From positions 43,641,115 to 43,705,114 of the forward strand of contig NC_045138.2 in assembly GCF_008831285.2 (NCBI RefSeq): a stretch of DNA of 64,000 nt. The letters run 5' to 3'. The DNA comes from Nymphaea colorata. Taxonomy: Eukaryota; Streptophyta; Magnoliopsida; Nymphaeales; Nymphaeaceae. A program made the translations under genes and the position numbers. This document shows positions 47,136-55,664 of this stretch, piece after piece; positions within the stretch are counted from its first letter, which is position 1; each line of letters starts with the position of its first letter. The notes beneath the pieces are model-generated. The model did not search any database. It was given only the letters and a program-made list of their open reading frames with translations, and was not told the DNA's origin.

Positions 47136-50100
47136 TGTGTTATGCTTCTGCATCCTTTTCCATGTCAATATATGCGTTATTTGTTTATAGTCAATTAACT
47201 TGAACTACCAAGTCCTAATTAGTCTTCACAGCCCCAATTAGTCTTCTCAGGTCCTTGAACAACTTGTGTAAGACTTTCAATTTTGACAAATTAGTAGGCA
47301 AGTGCAAGTTAAACTACCCTGAGTTTTTTGTAAGGTCGAAGCCACAACTGGTCCCTCATTGACCATGCTCTCAATGATTCGTTAGCACAAAAAAAATATG
47401 TATCAGAACAGTTTGTTCATATCTTGCACGGAGATGCGAACAAGCAATTACAATTTTTGTATGCATTTTTTTTTCACTTTGATTCTCTGATCTCTGAAAA
47501 CAGGTGTAGAAATGCTAGCCAGAATGGAGGAAATATGAAAAATTTCGGCACTTGCAATGTTGTAAAATGTCTATGGCAACCATATTGATTGGACCAAACA
47601 CAATAGGGATAACACAACATATCATAAAATAGCATAAGTTCATAACATCAAGTTCTTTTCATTAAAAAATAAATTCTGATTATTTCATATGCACCGTAAG
47701 ATATAACTTCCATTTTACTGGTTATGCAACAGCGCAATTATAAGACACACCCAATTTAGAACTGACACCTCAGTATCTGGTTGATTTTACCATGGCTATG
47801 TTAGTAGGACAATGTAACAGAGGTTATGGTGCAATAACTAAAAATTCGAAGATTACATATAATATACTATATATTAGTACACGCTGAACTATCAACAGTT
47901 GCATAAAAAAATGTGAAAGCCCTATAATAGCATATATTCTTAAAAGAAATACATAGAAGGAAGCAACGGCAGGAACATTACTTACAGCAACTCTCTGCTG
48001 GTTGATCCCACCATTTGCACTTACAATAATGTATCCATTTGTTTGCTCTGCAACAGTAGCAAATGGTCAATAAGGTTCCACCTCAGTTCAGCATCAGCAC
48101 AATAAGAACAGCAAGCCAAGTAACCCTGGTCAATCTGTCGCCTACTCATGCATTGGGTGGGTTTCATAAACATACTACTTTCCTATTTCTCTTGTTTCCT
48201 TTAAAGGTCTAAAAAGAGGAAAAAAAAGAAGAAGAAGATTACTCAAAGTAGAATGACCTTACCACCTTCAGGTAACTTTTGACAAATGGGATTGAACAAC
48301 CTTTATTCACTTTGAGAATCATTTTCAACAAAAATTCAACCCAATGTGAACTTTTTGTTTCAGTTAAACCTTTTCTAAGTTGGAAGTGGATGGGGGATTC
48401 AAAGACCAACCAAACCTTAAAACCTATATCAAACAATATACAAACTTACAAGTGACAATACTGGCATATGGGTTTGTCTGTTGAAGAAAGTGATTCTTTA
48501 GAATAGTGTGCAACCAAAAAGCAGATGCATATCAAGATGAGACTCAAGTGAGATAACAGTTCGGAAGAAATGACTGAGGCTTTCTGTAGTGCACACTTAC
48601 AGTAAAAGTGCATAATCTATATAGGAATAAGAAGGGACCAAAAAACTAACAAGATTATGTACCACACTGTTTCCAATCATCTTTATCTGAACAAGGTTTC
48701 CAAGCAGATGAAGAAAGAAAAGTCTCCTGCCACAGGTCTTCAGGTTCATGACTTCCAACTCCCTAAGGGTAAGACAAAGAATTTTAGGAAATCTAGCAGA
48801 CCAATAAGCAAAGATAATGTGATCACAAGCCATAAAGCAGTGAAGATTTATTATGCTTAATAAACCAAGAAGTAAACGTATGCACATGCACATTTTGCAA
48901 GTAAAATGGGCAACATAACCTGTACCTCAGCCAATGCATGGGCAGCTAATCCCAAAAGTCTAGGATACATAAACCTCTGATGGTCCTTTCCTTTTGTAAA
49001 CTTCTTCCATTCGCCCTAGAAATATGAGACAGACCATTGAATTTCTAATCAGTTATAAATATGACAGACATTTGGATTACAGAGTTTAAAAGATGAGATA
49101 ATACATTTTTGCTGTATTTTGAGTTGTAACATTCAGTTTGAACAATAGTTTTTGATGTAACATTTAAGTTAGTCGATTAAGTTTCACAGCTTTTGGATGG
49201 TCTCAGAATTCCCATTTCTGGTGGTCAGATTTATGCTTTATCAGAGCAAGCAAGTCCTGGATTTAACAAGCTTACTTTCCCAAGTCATATTAGGTAGACA
49301 TAAAAGAATTACTTTATCGTACTTCATATTTTTGAAGGAAAAACCACCTTCCAACTCCACTTAACGTGTAAGGCTGTATATTTGTCATATAATGTTGCTG
49401 GTAAATTTGGGTAGTCTAGCTTATTTCCTGTTTTAGTGTTGACATGCCTGTTTGTGCTGAACAGATTGTTTCATGTGCGTCACCAAGCTATGGTATAATT
49501 TTCATGTCCCATATTTCCAGCACGCTCGAACGATTAAGCCTCTTAAACAACTTATAAATCGTTGAAATCACAGCAGGACTGCCATGCAATGAGGCCGCCT
49601 TAGTTTTTGCAAACGAAAGCCAGAGCACCGTGCGATCTGAAGTAAGCAACGGAATCACATATTTATACAACACGTTTAGTAGCTTGAAACACTTCAGATC
49701 CTCCTCGAGCACTCTGCAAGTCGGAGCCCATCTATGATTCAATTGGTTCCGAACTGCACGTCAAATCCGTCCCAACTTAAGACGGTTACCTTGCATTCGG
49801 TCTATTTATTGCTTAGTTACTATGGAACCTACCCAAGATCCAGCCGTATCCAGAATGAAATCCTGTACAAGTTTATTTATGTAAATCGTGAGAAGAATTC
49901 GGAACAAGTCAAAATTTTATATGGACTATGGGTAATGGGCTACTTGCATTGAGTATTTTCGTTCTGGAAAAGCATATTTACTACATATTTTTACACGCCA
50001 GTGACATTAAGACAAATTGCTTCTTCTAGCTTTCCTTATATTTGTTGGCAATAACTAGATCCAACTATGTACAAAGCAGTTGCAATCACCTAGGCATGGA

Positions 50101-50630
50101 AAGAATGCAGTCACCTACGCGAGTTCAGCATAAATCATAAAAAAAGCATACGGATGAATTAAGAGACACAGTTCAGCATCATGCAAAGCTCCCTTTGGAA
50201 GCCCGACCAAAAAATATTTCTTTTTGAATTCGCGCAGAGATGCGCATACCTCAAACAGAAAAACCGGACTGGGGAGTCTGTCCTCATCTTCGACGCCCGA
50301 CAGAAACCACCAATTCATCAACAAGAACACCGCGATAAGACCTAACAGCGCAATCATTCCCCGAAATCGCCTCGTCCTTGGGTGCAGCTTCTTCCTCGTG
50401 GGGTTGGTCCCCAGGATCAGACCCCCATTTCCTTGCCAGAAGCTCCATCTCCCTCCCGTTCCGGCGTCGTCGAAGACCCTTGTCCTTGGGTTATCTGACC
50501 GGGCGGCAATTGAAGCCCCAAGAGACGACTGCCAAGTTATCGGCGTCGTTGAGATGGATCCGGCGTAGATCGAGGAGGGAACCCTAGTGAACTCGTGCGA
50601 AGAAGACTCGTCATCCTCCGATTCAACCAT
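30754..50630 (-). CDS. plant O-fucosyltransferase-family protein, ten exons
   Basis: Ten minus-strand exons (50250-50630, 48926-49015, 48663-48762, 47986-48047, 46572-46660, 38693-38813, 38449-38592, 32814-33151, 31996-32236, 30754-31062) join in phase to 1875 nt, 625 codons including stop. Residues about 92-111 form one hydrophobic segment after a basic stretch, typical of a type II Golgi membrane protein. The lumenal part carries family marks: [16 protein letters not shown] (194-209), [45 protein letters not shown] (398-402), [48 protein letters not shown] and [10 protein letters not shown]. The family (Pfam O-FucT) is thought to transfer fucose or a related sugar from a nucleotide donor; the acceptor of this member is unknown. 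ATG 50630 was chosen because upstream in-frame codons lack another ATG. All splice borders are GT-AG. Introns 5 and 7 are swollen by transposons yet the frame is intact. Confidence 0.93.
31996..32236 (-). CDS. O-FucT exon 9 (442-522)
   Basis: 241 nt, acceptor TGTAG, donor GTAATT. Encodes [31 protein letters not shown] and [15 protein letters not shown]. Confidence 0.93.
32671..32747. repeat. (CT)n(GT)n microsatellite
   Basis: A CT run to 32712 followed by GT repeats with one interruption, inside intron 8 just downstream of exon 8. Confidence 0.95.
32814..33151 (-). CDS. O-FucT exon 8 (330-441)
   Basis: 338 nt, acceptor AAATAG, donor GTAAGG. Encodes [19 protein letters not shown] and the motif [20 protein letters not shown]; the H-R-E of HLRFE is the likely donor-nucleotide contact in this family. 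Confidence 0.93.
33560..33937 (-). mobile_element. TIR element copy 1, with 8-bp target duplication
   Basis: The element proper is 33568-33929 (362 bp). Both ends are CTATGTCACA in inverted orientation, flanked by perfect CATGTGAG repeats at 33560-33567 and 33930-33937. The interior next to the ends is GC-rich, with GGTGTCGGTGCCGG-like words and a CCCAAAAAATTTGGG word; the centre is AT-rich. It has no coding capacity. The 8-bp duplication fits hAT-type transposition; the family itself I do not recognise. It lies in intron 7. Confidence 0.85.
33949..34433 (+). mobile_element. TIR element copy 2, with 8-bp target duplication
   Basis: The element is 33957-34425 (469 bp), starting CTATGTCAGA and ending TGTGACATAG. 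Flanks are GTATATAA and GTATAGAA, seven of eight bases the same. Its left part resembles copy 3 (AAAAAATTTGGGTGCGG) and its right part shares GGGTGTTGACTGCACC-like sequence with copy 3. It contains a (GT)n(AT)n run at 34036-34094. Only 19 bp separate it from copy 1. Confidence 0.8.
34036..34094. repeat. (GT)n(AT)n microsatellite
   Basis: Simple repeat inside TIR element copy 2. Confidence 0.95.
34650..35651 (+). pseudogene. Copia-D protease tail, GAG-pre-integrase and integrase
   Basis: Read in shifting frames: SGDVKPF with [17 protein letters not shown] (34670-34775), the zinc segment [12 protein letters not shown] near 35008, and a frame at 35190-35651 with the core segments [11 protein letters not shown] and [11 protein letters not shown]. 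The first catalytic Asp is in HIDVWGPS near 35090. Stops occur throughout. Confidence 0.8.
36194..36958 (+). pseudogene. Copia-D RT fragment with internal duplication
   Basis: The frame 36194-36574 begins the RT domain ([58 protein letters not shown]). The segment from that point through the KAIYGLKQ-like region to LDHS then repeats once more with a period of about 279 bp, ending near 36958. The YVDD region is absent. Confidence 0.8.
36959..38448. other. intron 7 remainder
   Basis: Noncoding intron. A T-rich run with C interruptions lies at 38069-38109, flanked by two copies of AAACCTAGTT. Confidence 0.5.
38449..38592 (-). CDS. O-FucT exon 7 (282-329)
   Basis: 144 nt, phase 0 both sides, acceptor GATCAG, donor GTATTT. 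Encodes [19 protein letters not shown] and [16 protein letters not shown]. The following intron (33152-38448) carries Copia-D and two TIR elements. Confidence 0.93.
38693..38813 (-). CDS. O-FucT exon 6 (241-281)
   Basis: 121 nt, acceptor TTCTCAG, donor GTAAGT. Encodes [19 protein letters not shown] and [18 protein letters not shown]. Confidence 0.93.
39718..41060 (-). pseudogene. Gypsy integrase fragment split by a TIR element
   Basis: Minus strand. At about 41060-40733 the integrase core reads IISDHDP, a TTYHPQ-like segment, then [20 protein letters not shown] and GRPPLDL with a frame break. At 39772-39718 the C-terminal domain [14 protein letters not shown] is read. TIR element copy 3 lies between them and interrupts the integrase sequence. 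It is a stray fragment in intron 5 with no LTRs seen. Confidence 0.75.
39774..40628 (+). mobile_element. TIR element copy 3, with 8-bp target duplication
   Basis: The element is 39782-40620 (839 bp), flanked by perfect CTTGCAAA repeats at 39774-39781 and 40621-40628. The left end CTATGTCACATG and the right end GTGTGACTTGT share a GTCACA core. The left part matches copy 1 (reverse) and copy 2, including GGGTGTCGG and CCCAAAAAATTTAGG. The right part is GC-rich with repeated GACTGCACCCGACTCG-like words. The AT-rich centre encodes nothing. It is the longest of the three copies and sits in a Gypsy remnant. Confidence 0.85.
41121..41313 (-). repeat. Copia-E 3' LTR
   Basis: The minus-strand LTR starts TGTTGAATTAGAAG next to the polypurine tract and ends near TGTCACAGCC (plus 41121). 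Most of it recurs in reverse orientation at 42010-42262. Confidence 0.8.
41525..41821 (+). mobile_element. solo LTR with GTTTG target duplication
   Basis: The element is 41530-41816, 287 bp, beginning TGTTAAAATATATTG and ending TTTCTACA. Perfect 5-bp repeats GTTTG flank it at 41525-41529 and 41817-41821, and removing it rejoins the Copia-E RNase H reading frame. A TATATATT word near 41639 suggests plus orientation. No internal retroelement sequence remains, as expected from LTR-LTR recombination. Confidence 0.92.
41899..42406. repeat. 111-bp direct repeat flanking an inverted LTR copy
   Basis: 41899-42009 and 42296-42406 are the same 111-bp RNase H segment. Between them, 42010-42262 is largely the reverse complement of the Copia-E LTR with its flank near 41068-41275, and it starts and ends with GCATGTTGTGTAGCTTAAC and its complement. 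42261-42283 is the reverse complement of about 42430-42452. Confidence 0.9.
42597..42770. repeat. diverged tandem duplication, about 109-bp period
   Basis: GGATTTAGGCAACAAAG at 42597 and GGATCTAGGCAGCAGAAC at 42706 start two similar units that continue through AGCATCAA, AAAGTCCTTAAAA/AAAGCACTTAAAA and ATCTAT.AACTT. Confidence 0.7.
43037..43079. repeat. 16-bp perfect hairpin in the Copia-E leader
   Basis: GGGAACCTAATCACAC at 43037-43052 pairs with GTGTGATTAGGTTCCC at 43064-43079 around an 11-base loop. Confidence 0.9.
43407..43681 (+). repeat. Copia-F 5' LTR
   Basis: Starts TGTTGGGAG and ends TCTGATTTACA. Near its start is a hairpin, CCCAACGGCTAG at 43418-43429 with CTAGCCGTTGGG at 43434-43445, and the pairing extends outward with a mismatch. 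A TATA box TATAAATA is at 43488-43495. Confidence 0.8.
43682..43694 (+). promoter_or_regulatory. primer binding site of Copia-F
   Basis: TGGTATCAGAGCC directly after the LTR, matching initiator-Met tRNA. Confidence 0.9.
43851..44448 (+). repeat. 299-bp tandem duplication of the Copia-F leader and gag start
   Basis: Two adjacent copies (43851-44149, 44150-44448) differ at few positions. Each contains the gag start codon and the ATGGATGATAGAACTTC start, at 44101 and 44400. Confidence 0.95.
44400..45195 (+). pseudogene. Copia-F gag
   Basis: From ATG 44400 it reads [20 protein letters not shown] and [15 protein letters not shown], then in further frames [20 protein letters not shown] and [19 protein letters not shown]. 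It ends at the first half of a zinc knuckle (ICFHC). Several stops interrupt it. Confidence 0.8.
45205..46250 (+). pseudogene. Copia-F RT C-terminus and RNase H
   Basis: Starts mid-RT with [20 protein letters not shown] and [14 protein letters not shown]. The catalytic YVDD region is damaged near 45420. [16 protein letters not shown] leads into the frame 45549-45914 with [19 protein letters not shown] and [20 protein letters not shown]. RNase H continues in broken frames to about 46250. Confidence 0.8.
46572..46660 (-). CDS. O-FucT exon 5 (212-240)
   Basis: 89 nt, acceptor ATGCAG, donor AG|GTGAAT. Encodes [20 protein letters not shown] and NSVWRDE. The following intron of about 7.8 kb holds most of the intronic transposons. 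Confidence 0.93.
47077..47135. repeat. (GT)n(AT)n microsatellite
   Basis: Simple repeat in intron 4 of the O-FucT gene. Confidence 0.95.
47986..48047 (-). CDS. O-FucT exon 4 (191-211)
   Basis: 62 nt, acceptor TTGCAG, donor GTAAGT. Carries the conserved [17 protein letters not shown] segment at the start of the catalytic fold. Confidence 0.93.
48663..48762 (-). CDS. O-FucT exon 3 (158-190)
   Basis: 100 nt, acceptor CCCTTAG, donor G|GTACAT leaving phase 1. Encodes [10 protein letters not shown] and [14 protein letters not shown]. Confidence 0.88.
48926..49015 (-). CDS. O-FucT exon 2 (128-157)
   Basis: 90 nt, phase 0 on both sides, acceptor TTTCTAG and donor GTACAG. Encodes [20 protein letters not shown] and AAHALAE, the stem region before the catalytic domain. 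Confidence 0.9.
50250..50630 (-). CDS. O-FucT exon 1 (residues 1-127)
   Basis: Starts [14 protein letters not shown], an acidic/Ser-rich cytosolic tail, then a basic patch ([16 protein letters not shown]), the membrane anchor ([19 protein letters not shown]) and a short lumenal stem. Donor GAG|GTATGC, phase 0. Confidence 0.93.
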
Positions 50631-50760
50631 GGTGTAAGGAGGCAATCGAGCACCTTCGTTTTTCTAAGAAGGCGACCGGATATAAAAAAGGAACAAGATT
50701 GTATAATGAGGTCCCTGGGACTATCCCCGGACTAAAACTAACTGTAAAAGTGGTGGGCCC
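50631..50760 (-). promoter_or_regulatory. O-FucT 5' UTR and core promoter candidate
   Basis: Directly upstream of the ATG. A weak TATA-like TATACAA lies at 50699-50705 (minus), about 70 bp from the ATG, and a TTTATATCC word lies nearer. No start site can be proven from sequence. Confidence 0.3.
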
Positions 50761-51577
50761 CGGAGATTGGGACCCGCAAGCCTGACCTCAACTAGCAAAT
50801 GTGAAGACCAAGCCTGCTCTTCCTCACCGAAACCCGTTCAAGGACGGTTCCACTTATGTTTGAAGGTCAATTTTATCCTCAACCATTCGAACCACCGTGG
50901 CCTCTTGAGTTTCCCTGTAGCCTCATTCGAGTGATGCAGCAGAGTAGAGCACCAAAAGTGAGACGAGAATACCACTAGCAATGAGGAAAAGTTTCTCATG
51001 CAACTCATTGAAGGATTTTTATTGGACACAACAAAGACATTTCTGTTGGTAACTTCGTGAAATTTTCCTGCTGCCCACTTGCACATGTTGATTTTGCAAC
51101 TGTTAACAACCTAATTCTATAGTGAAGGCAATGAGAGTAAAAGAGACGATAAAATACCCCTGGCCGGCTAAAACGAAGAAGAATCATTCAAAACAGCACA
51201 AAAGCGAGAAAAGTTAGAAGATGCAGGCATTGATAATGAGTGCCATGGTTAGAAGCTGGATAATATTCCATAAAGGACTATTGTACATGTTGAGTACCAC
51301 CGGATGCACATGGCATGTCACTAAGAAGTAATCCAGGTGAAACTAAGAAAATGTGCTCCTAGGGAAGGGGTCAAACAGTCTCTAGCCATGGATGAATTGT
51401 CATCACAATCTAAAAGCAATGGGTTACTATGCAGGTGAATGGCCGCCACAAAAATATTTTCTTTCAATTACAGAAGGGGCAAAGATAGGCGGATGAAACT
51501 TTGCACTAGAAGGGGAAAAAAAGTAGAATCTAGAGGCAGATGAAGAGAAGAGTAACGAAAAAATAATACAACTGAAA
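50761..51577. other. upstream flank of the O-FucT gene, unassigned
   Basis: Moderate-GC sequence near the gene turning AT-rich. No second gene, divergent promoter or element end was recognised. Confidence 0.4.
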
Positions 51578-51752
51578 ATTTTGTCGTGCGCTCAGGTGAT
51601 GAAGAAGATTAATATGAAGGAGATGAGTATGTTGAAGATAAAGAAGATGAGCAAGATGTGGATGAGAACATGCAGTTGGAGGAGGAAAATGATGGATTTA
51701 TAGTTTCAAGAGAGCATAGAAGGAAAAAGTCATCGGGTCGGCGGCAATTGTA
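51578..51752 (+). pseudogene. acidic coding-like remnant
   Basis: A plus-strand frame reads TENFVVRSGDEED, a stop, YEGDEYVEDKEDEQDVDEN, then EEENDGFIVSREHRRKK and GRRQL before another stop. The composition (long Glu/Asp run followed by a basic patch) looks like a piece of a nuclear protein gene, but I do not recognise the family and one in-frame stop breaks it. It could also be chance GA-rich DNA. Confidence 0.25.
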
Positions 51753-51889
51753 AGAGAGCACAACAACTAGTTTGAGACCATGAACAATTTATTTGCAAAT
51801 AGCATGTCTCAATAATGCATTGATCATTTTCATTATAGAATGTCACTTTTATTGTGATCTAAAATATCGATAATGTTATGTCAATGTGA

Positions 51890-52171
51890 TGTTACTTGTG
51901 ATTTCTTTGTCATCAACCTTTTTTATTGTTCTATTTATTGCCTATTGTCTCCAACAATTATCACTAGTGTAGGTTTTATTGACAAATAAAAGGGGTTTTT
52001 ATTAGTCTTTTACATATTTATGTTTGTTATATGTTACTTGTGATTTCTTTGTCATCAACCTTTTTCATTGTCAGATTTATGGCCTATTGTCTCCAACAAT
52101 TATCACTAATGTAGTTTTTATTGACAAACAAAAGGGGTTTTTATTAGCGTTTTACATATTTATTTTTGTTA
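51890..52171. repeat. 142-bp tandem duplication
   Basis: TGTTACTTGTGATTTCTTTG starts at 51890 and again at 52032; the units differ at about ten positions. Confidence 0.9.
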
Positions 52172-53389
52172 TTGGAGTTAACTATTTGTAGGAATTCGGC
52201 AATGCATTATCTTTGTTGTTTTGTGGGTGCAAGTGAGGGGCCTTTTGTTATCCAATGTAACTAGCTTGCAGACCACCGGTAGTATTCATAGATAATGAGG
52301 TTCTAGATGGAGCAATTTAAGGCTATGTATTTTACCAGCATTCTAGACAGAAAACCAATTAATATGGATGATTTATCATTTGTTGTCCTAACACTGGAAC
52401 CCATTTTGCTAATACATTCCAATTTAATAACTTTAAAACGATAATCCCATGGGAGAATATAAAATGTGTTATTATATTATATTGAAATGTCATAGATCAC
52501 TTGTGATTGGCATAATGCAGATGATTATATAAACTATGGACATAATAATATAGGAGTTAAATAGGAGATTGAGTAGGGTTATAAAGGGTGAAACTATTGC
52601 TGCATTAAGATTAGGTTTCTAAGGCGTGAATTTGGGTTAGCAATCCCCATAAAAACCCCAGGTGAAGTGGTCATAAGGAGTTGTGCTACTTCTTCTGGTT
52701 CTTTTTTTCTTTTGTTGCTTATTCATTGTGTTTGTCGAGGAAGGATACATGCATGATTTTATCTAATTTTTTTAAGATCTTATAACAATGGACAACTATG
52801 CCTAGGGTGTAGTTGTATGTGCTCATCTTTACAACCAAATGTGTAAGGTGCAAATCAATAGAAGTGCAAGTGTTATTTAGACAATTGTAGAGGTAAATTA
52901 CCATTGCACTATTTAATTTGATATTTGTGCTACCTTGATATTTATGCTACTTTGATAAAGTATTAGGTGAGACTTGGATGTGGTAGCACATCCTTCCTTG
53001 TATGAAGTAGATGTATGCCATTGTTACATACACAATGCTTACAAAATGGAAAGGATGAAGAGGAAATACTACGTAAATCCCAACACGATACAGGGGATCC
53101 TTCATAGATGTGAGTACATAAGGTACAGTCATATTTGGTCTACATATGCCATTGTCAAGTTTCCATATTGTCTTTTTGTCATGTATACTTGTAAAACCAA
53201 CATTTCTAAACGTGTCTATTAAATGTATTTTCATTTATTTCCCTAGAATTATGTTGTTTACCTAGAAGAGTCTAGATGCTAAGAGGTAGATCACGACGTG
53301 TGTTTTGTGTAGCTCCAATCGGAATGAGAATCAAACATGTACATTTCAAATTATAATAAATTCATCAAGAGGAACAATGATGTCCTTAA
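52172..53389. other. unassigned AT-rich sequence
   Basis: No supported gene. Overlapping opposite-strand frames at 52947-53234 are chance-like. Confidence 0.45.
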
Positions 53390-54982
53390 GGGGCCGTTTG
53401 ATGGCCTGAAAATATATTTCTGAAAATATATTTCTGGAAATATAGGAAATGGAAAAATGGAATGGGAAAAATTTTTCCGATTCCAATTTTGGTGTGTGTG
53501 TGATGACTCAGAAACATATTTTCAATTCTATATTTCTGAGTTTGATGGTACAGAAATATATTTTCAGAATGCAATGAAGGCATCGGCTTGACGCGCCATC
53601 TCTGCTTTCCTTTCGTGCAAGTTCGTCACAACCCTCAATTCTCCCACCGTCTCTCCACATATCTTTTAGGTGAAACATACAATAAGAAAATCACAACATA
53701 CAACAATTACATTTATATAGGAAAGTTGAGTGCAGGATACATATTTACCTCTCTTGGCATCAAGGCCTTGGGGATAACTCTGCCACATGAAGCCAAAAGA
53801 AGAATAAAAGACGGTAAGTAGATAGCAACTCCCATGACAGACAGAAGGACACCAATTAAACAACACTGATCATCATCATCATCAGCGATCATTAATTATC
53901 TTCTTGTACCAATAATATAGAAATGAAACCATCAATTCAAAAAGCATCAAAACTAACAGTTTCATCCAAATCTCATCCCCTGCTTCAATGTCAGTCACCG
54001 GACTGCACGTTCACAGGCCTGTGATCGGCAACCCTTCACCTTGAGATGGCCCCTATCCATTAGAAACAGAGTACATTCTTGCAGCACCTAACGCGCCCGT
54101 GAGTGTTGCCGTTGTCGGAGACATGGAGCCCCGGTAGGGCCCTGCGCTCTCGTCATCAGTTATTAAAACAACTTAAACTTGAAATTGTACAGACATGCAG
54201 AAATCCCCAGTTACTTGTAGGAGAATCTGCACAGACATGAAGTGATTTTAACATTGTACAGACATGCAAAAATCCCCAGTTACTTGGAGGAGATTCTGCA
54301 CACAAATCATTTAGAATCATCACTTCCTTGTGAAGAAACAATTGCTAAATTACTAAAATAAAATGCGAGCATCCATTGTATAAGCCAGACCATCAATACA
54401 AATTAACCAAAGCAAGCCTCCTCAAGATGTCAAGCTCTCCTCCACTCATATACGAAACAAATGCAGATCCAAGAGTTCACACACATAAATTCTTCTGCCA
54501 AGCAATGCAGTAATGAAAATGCATCCCTATCCCAATCTAATAATCCTAAGACACTACAACATCAACAAAAAACTAACAATTTTTTAAAAGTAGATGAAAT
54601 GCATGCCACACTCAATAGGCCATACCTCCACCAAAATGAAAATCAACTGGAAGGAAAATCCCACGAAGGCTAGAACTGCCAACGGAAGGACATGGAAAAG
54701 CCTACTCCGAAAATCCTGCCTCCAAAGCCACAATCCCCCAACTTATCTGTGATCCCCGATTCCATAACACATGGAAAGATTCACACCCTTTGCATCACAA
54801 TTTACCATTAGACTCGTTATACGAGCCAAGACTGGAGAAGAAGGGGAAATCCTGCTTTAACGGACAAAGAAATGAAATGCGGTGAACTTCTGCTGCGTTG
54901 CTAAGCATCCACATGAGTACAGAACTACAAGAATCGTATCTGCCAAAAGAAAAAGTGAGCGGCTCTAGGGTTTCAGGCGAAC

Positions 54983-55168
54983 CTGTGCCATCGATCTCGG
55001 TCGGCGGAGAGCGTTCTACTGCCTGATTGCAAGATGCTCAGCAACGGCTACCCACAAAGAAAGAGAGACCGAAAAAGGGCAAGAGAGAGATAGAAGGGTT
55101 GGGATAATCTGGGAGAGGCTTTTTCCTTTCTTATCTCGCTCTCGTTTGCAGATGGCCGATGGCTCAAT

Positions 55169-55212
<44 letters not shown>

Positions 55213-55450
55213 ACCTACACAGCATACACAGCAGGAGAGGAGAGTGAAAGGGCGTTTAAGACGAGGAGGAGATTGAGGCAGAGGGCAAAATAGACGACAA
55301 AGGGATTAAGGCAGCAGCAGCGCAGCAGCAGGTTGACAATGAGGGGAGCAGCAGAGAGGGCGAAAGAGACGACGAGCTGCAAGGGAGCAACAGAGAGGGT
55401 GAAAGAGACGACGAGCTGTAGGAGAGGTGGCAGCGGCAAGAGGGAGGCAA
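54983..55450 (-). other. gene-like 5' end inside the Harbinger-like element
   Basis: On the minus strand a GA/CT-rich GC-elevated stretch resembling a promoter and 5' UTR leads to an ATG at 54991 followed by a donor-like CACAG|GTTCGC. This could be a captured first exon (MAQ). The overlapping minus frames 55215-55472 are low-complexity Leu/Ser/Pro runs and are not called. Confidence 0.25.
55180..55209. repeat. (GA)n microsatellite
   Basis: A pure GA run followed by GGA. Confidence 0.95.
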
Positions 55451-55482
55451 TGCGTCGAGCCCTAACGGGCAAAAAAATTTAC

Positions 55483-55526
55483 CCGGAAATATGTTTCCAC
55501 CTCTCGTAGTGGAAACATATTTCCGG
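55483..55526. repeat. 18-bp perfect hairpin
   Basis: CCGGAAATATGTTTCCAC and its complement GTGGAAACATATTTCCGG around the 8-base spacer CTCTCGTA, within the right subterminal part of the Harbinger-like element. Confidence 0.95.
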
Positions 55527-55664
55527 AAAAAAATTTCCGGATCCAGTTATAACGGTCAAAAAAAAGTTTCCATGTTTGATGGCAAAGAAAAATTTTAAAA
55601 ATTTGAATTATTTTCCATCAGCTACAGTTCTTTTCCAGGCCATCAAATGGGCCCTAAGTGATAA

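Larger units (their letters stand above)
53387..55657. mobile_element. Harbinger/Tourist-like element with TAA duplication
   Basis: The element is 53390-55654, about 2.27 kb. The left end is GGGGCCGTTTGATGGCCTG; the right end read inward is GGGCCCATTTGATGGCCTGG. TAA flanks both sides (53387-53389, 55655-55657), the TSD of PIF/Harbinger and Tourist elements. Subterminal parts are AT-rich with repeated GAAATATATTTC-like words. The interior holds GC-richer, gene-like sequence but no transposase, so it is non-autonomous. Confidence 0.7.

Noticed and set aside
49488-49742. Minus-strand open frame of 84 codons in intron 1 of the O-FucT gene
   Set aside because: Exon 1 and exon 2 already join in phase 0 and the translated frame has no family similarity; I see no good acceptor/donor pair framing it.
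52947-53234. Overlapping opposite-strand frames of 80-95 codons
   Set aside because: No recognisable domain and mirrored openness on both strands suggests AT-rich chance frames.
55215-55472. Leu/Ser/Pro-rich minus-strand frames
   Set aside because: Low-complexity translation of GAGAGC/GCAGCA repeats in a promoter-like stretch; not a credible protein.
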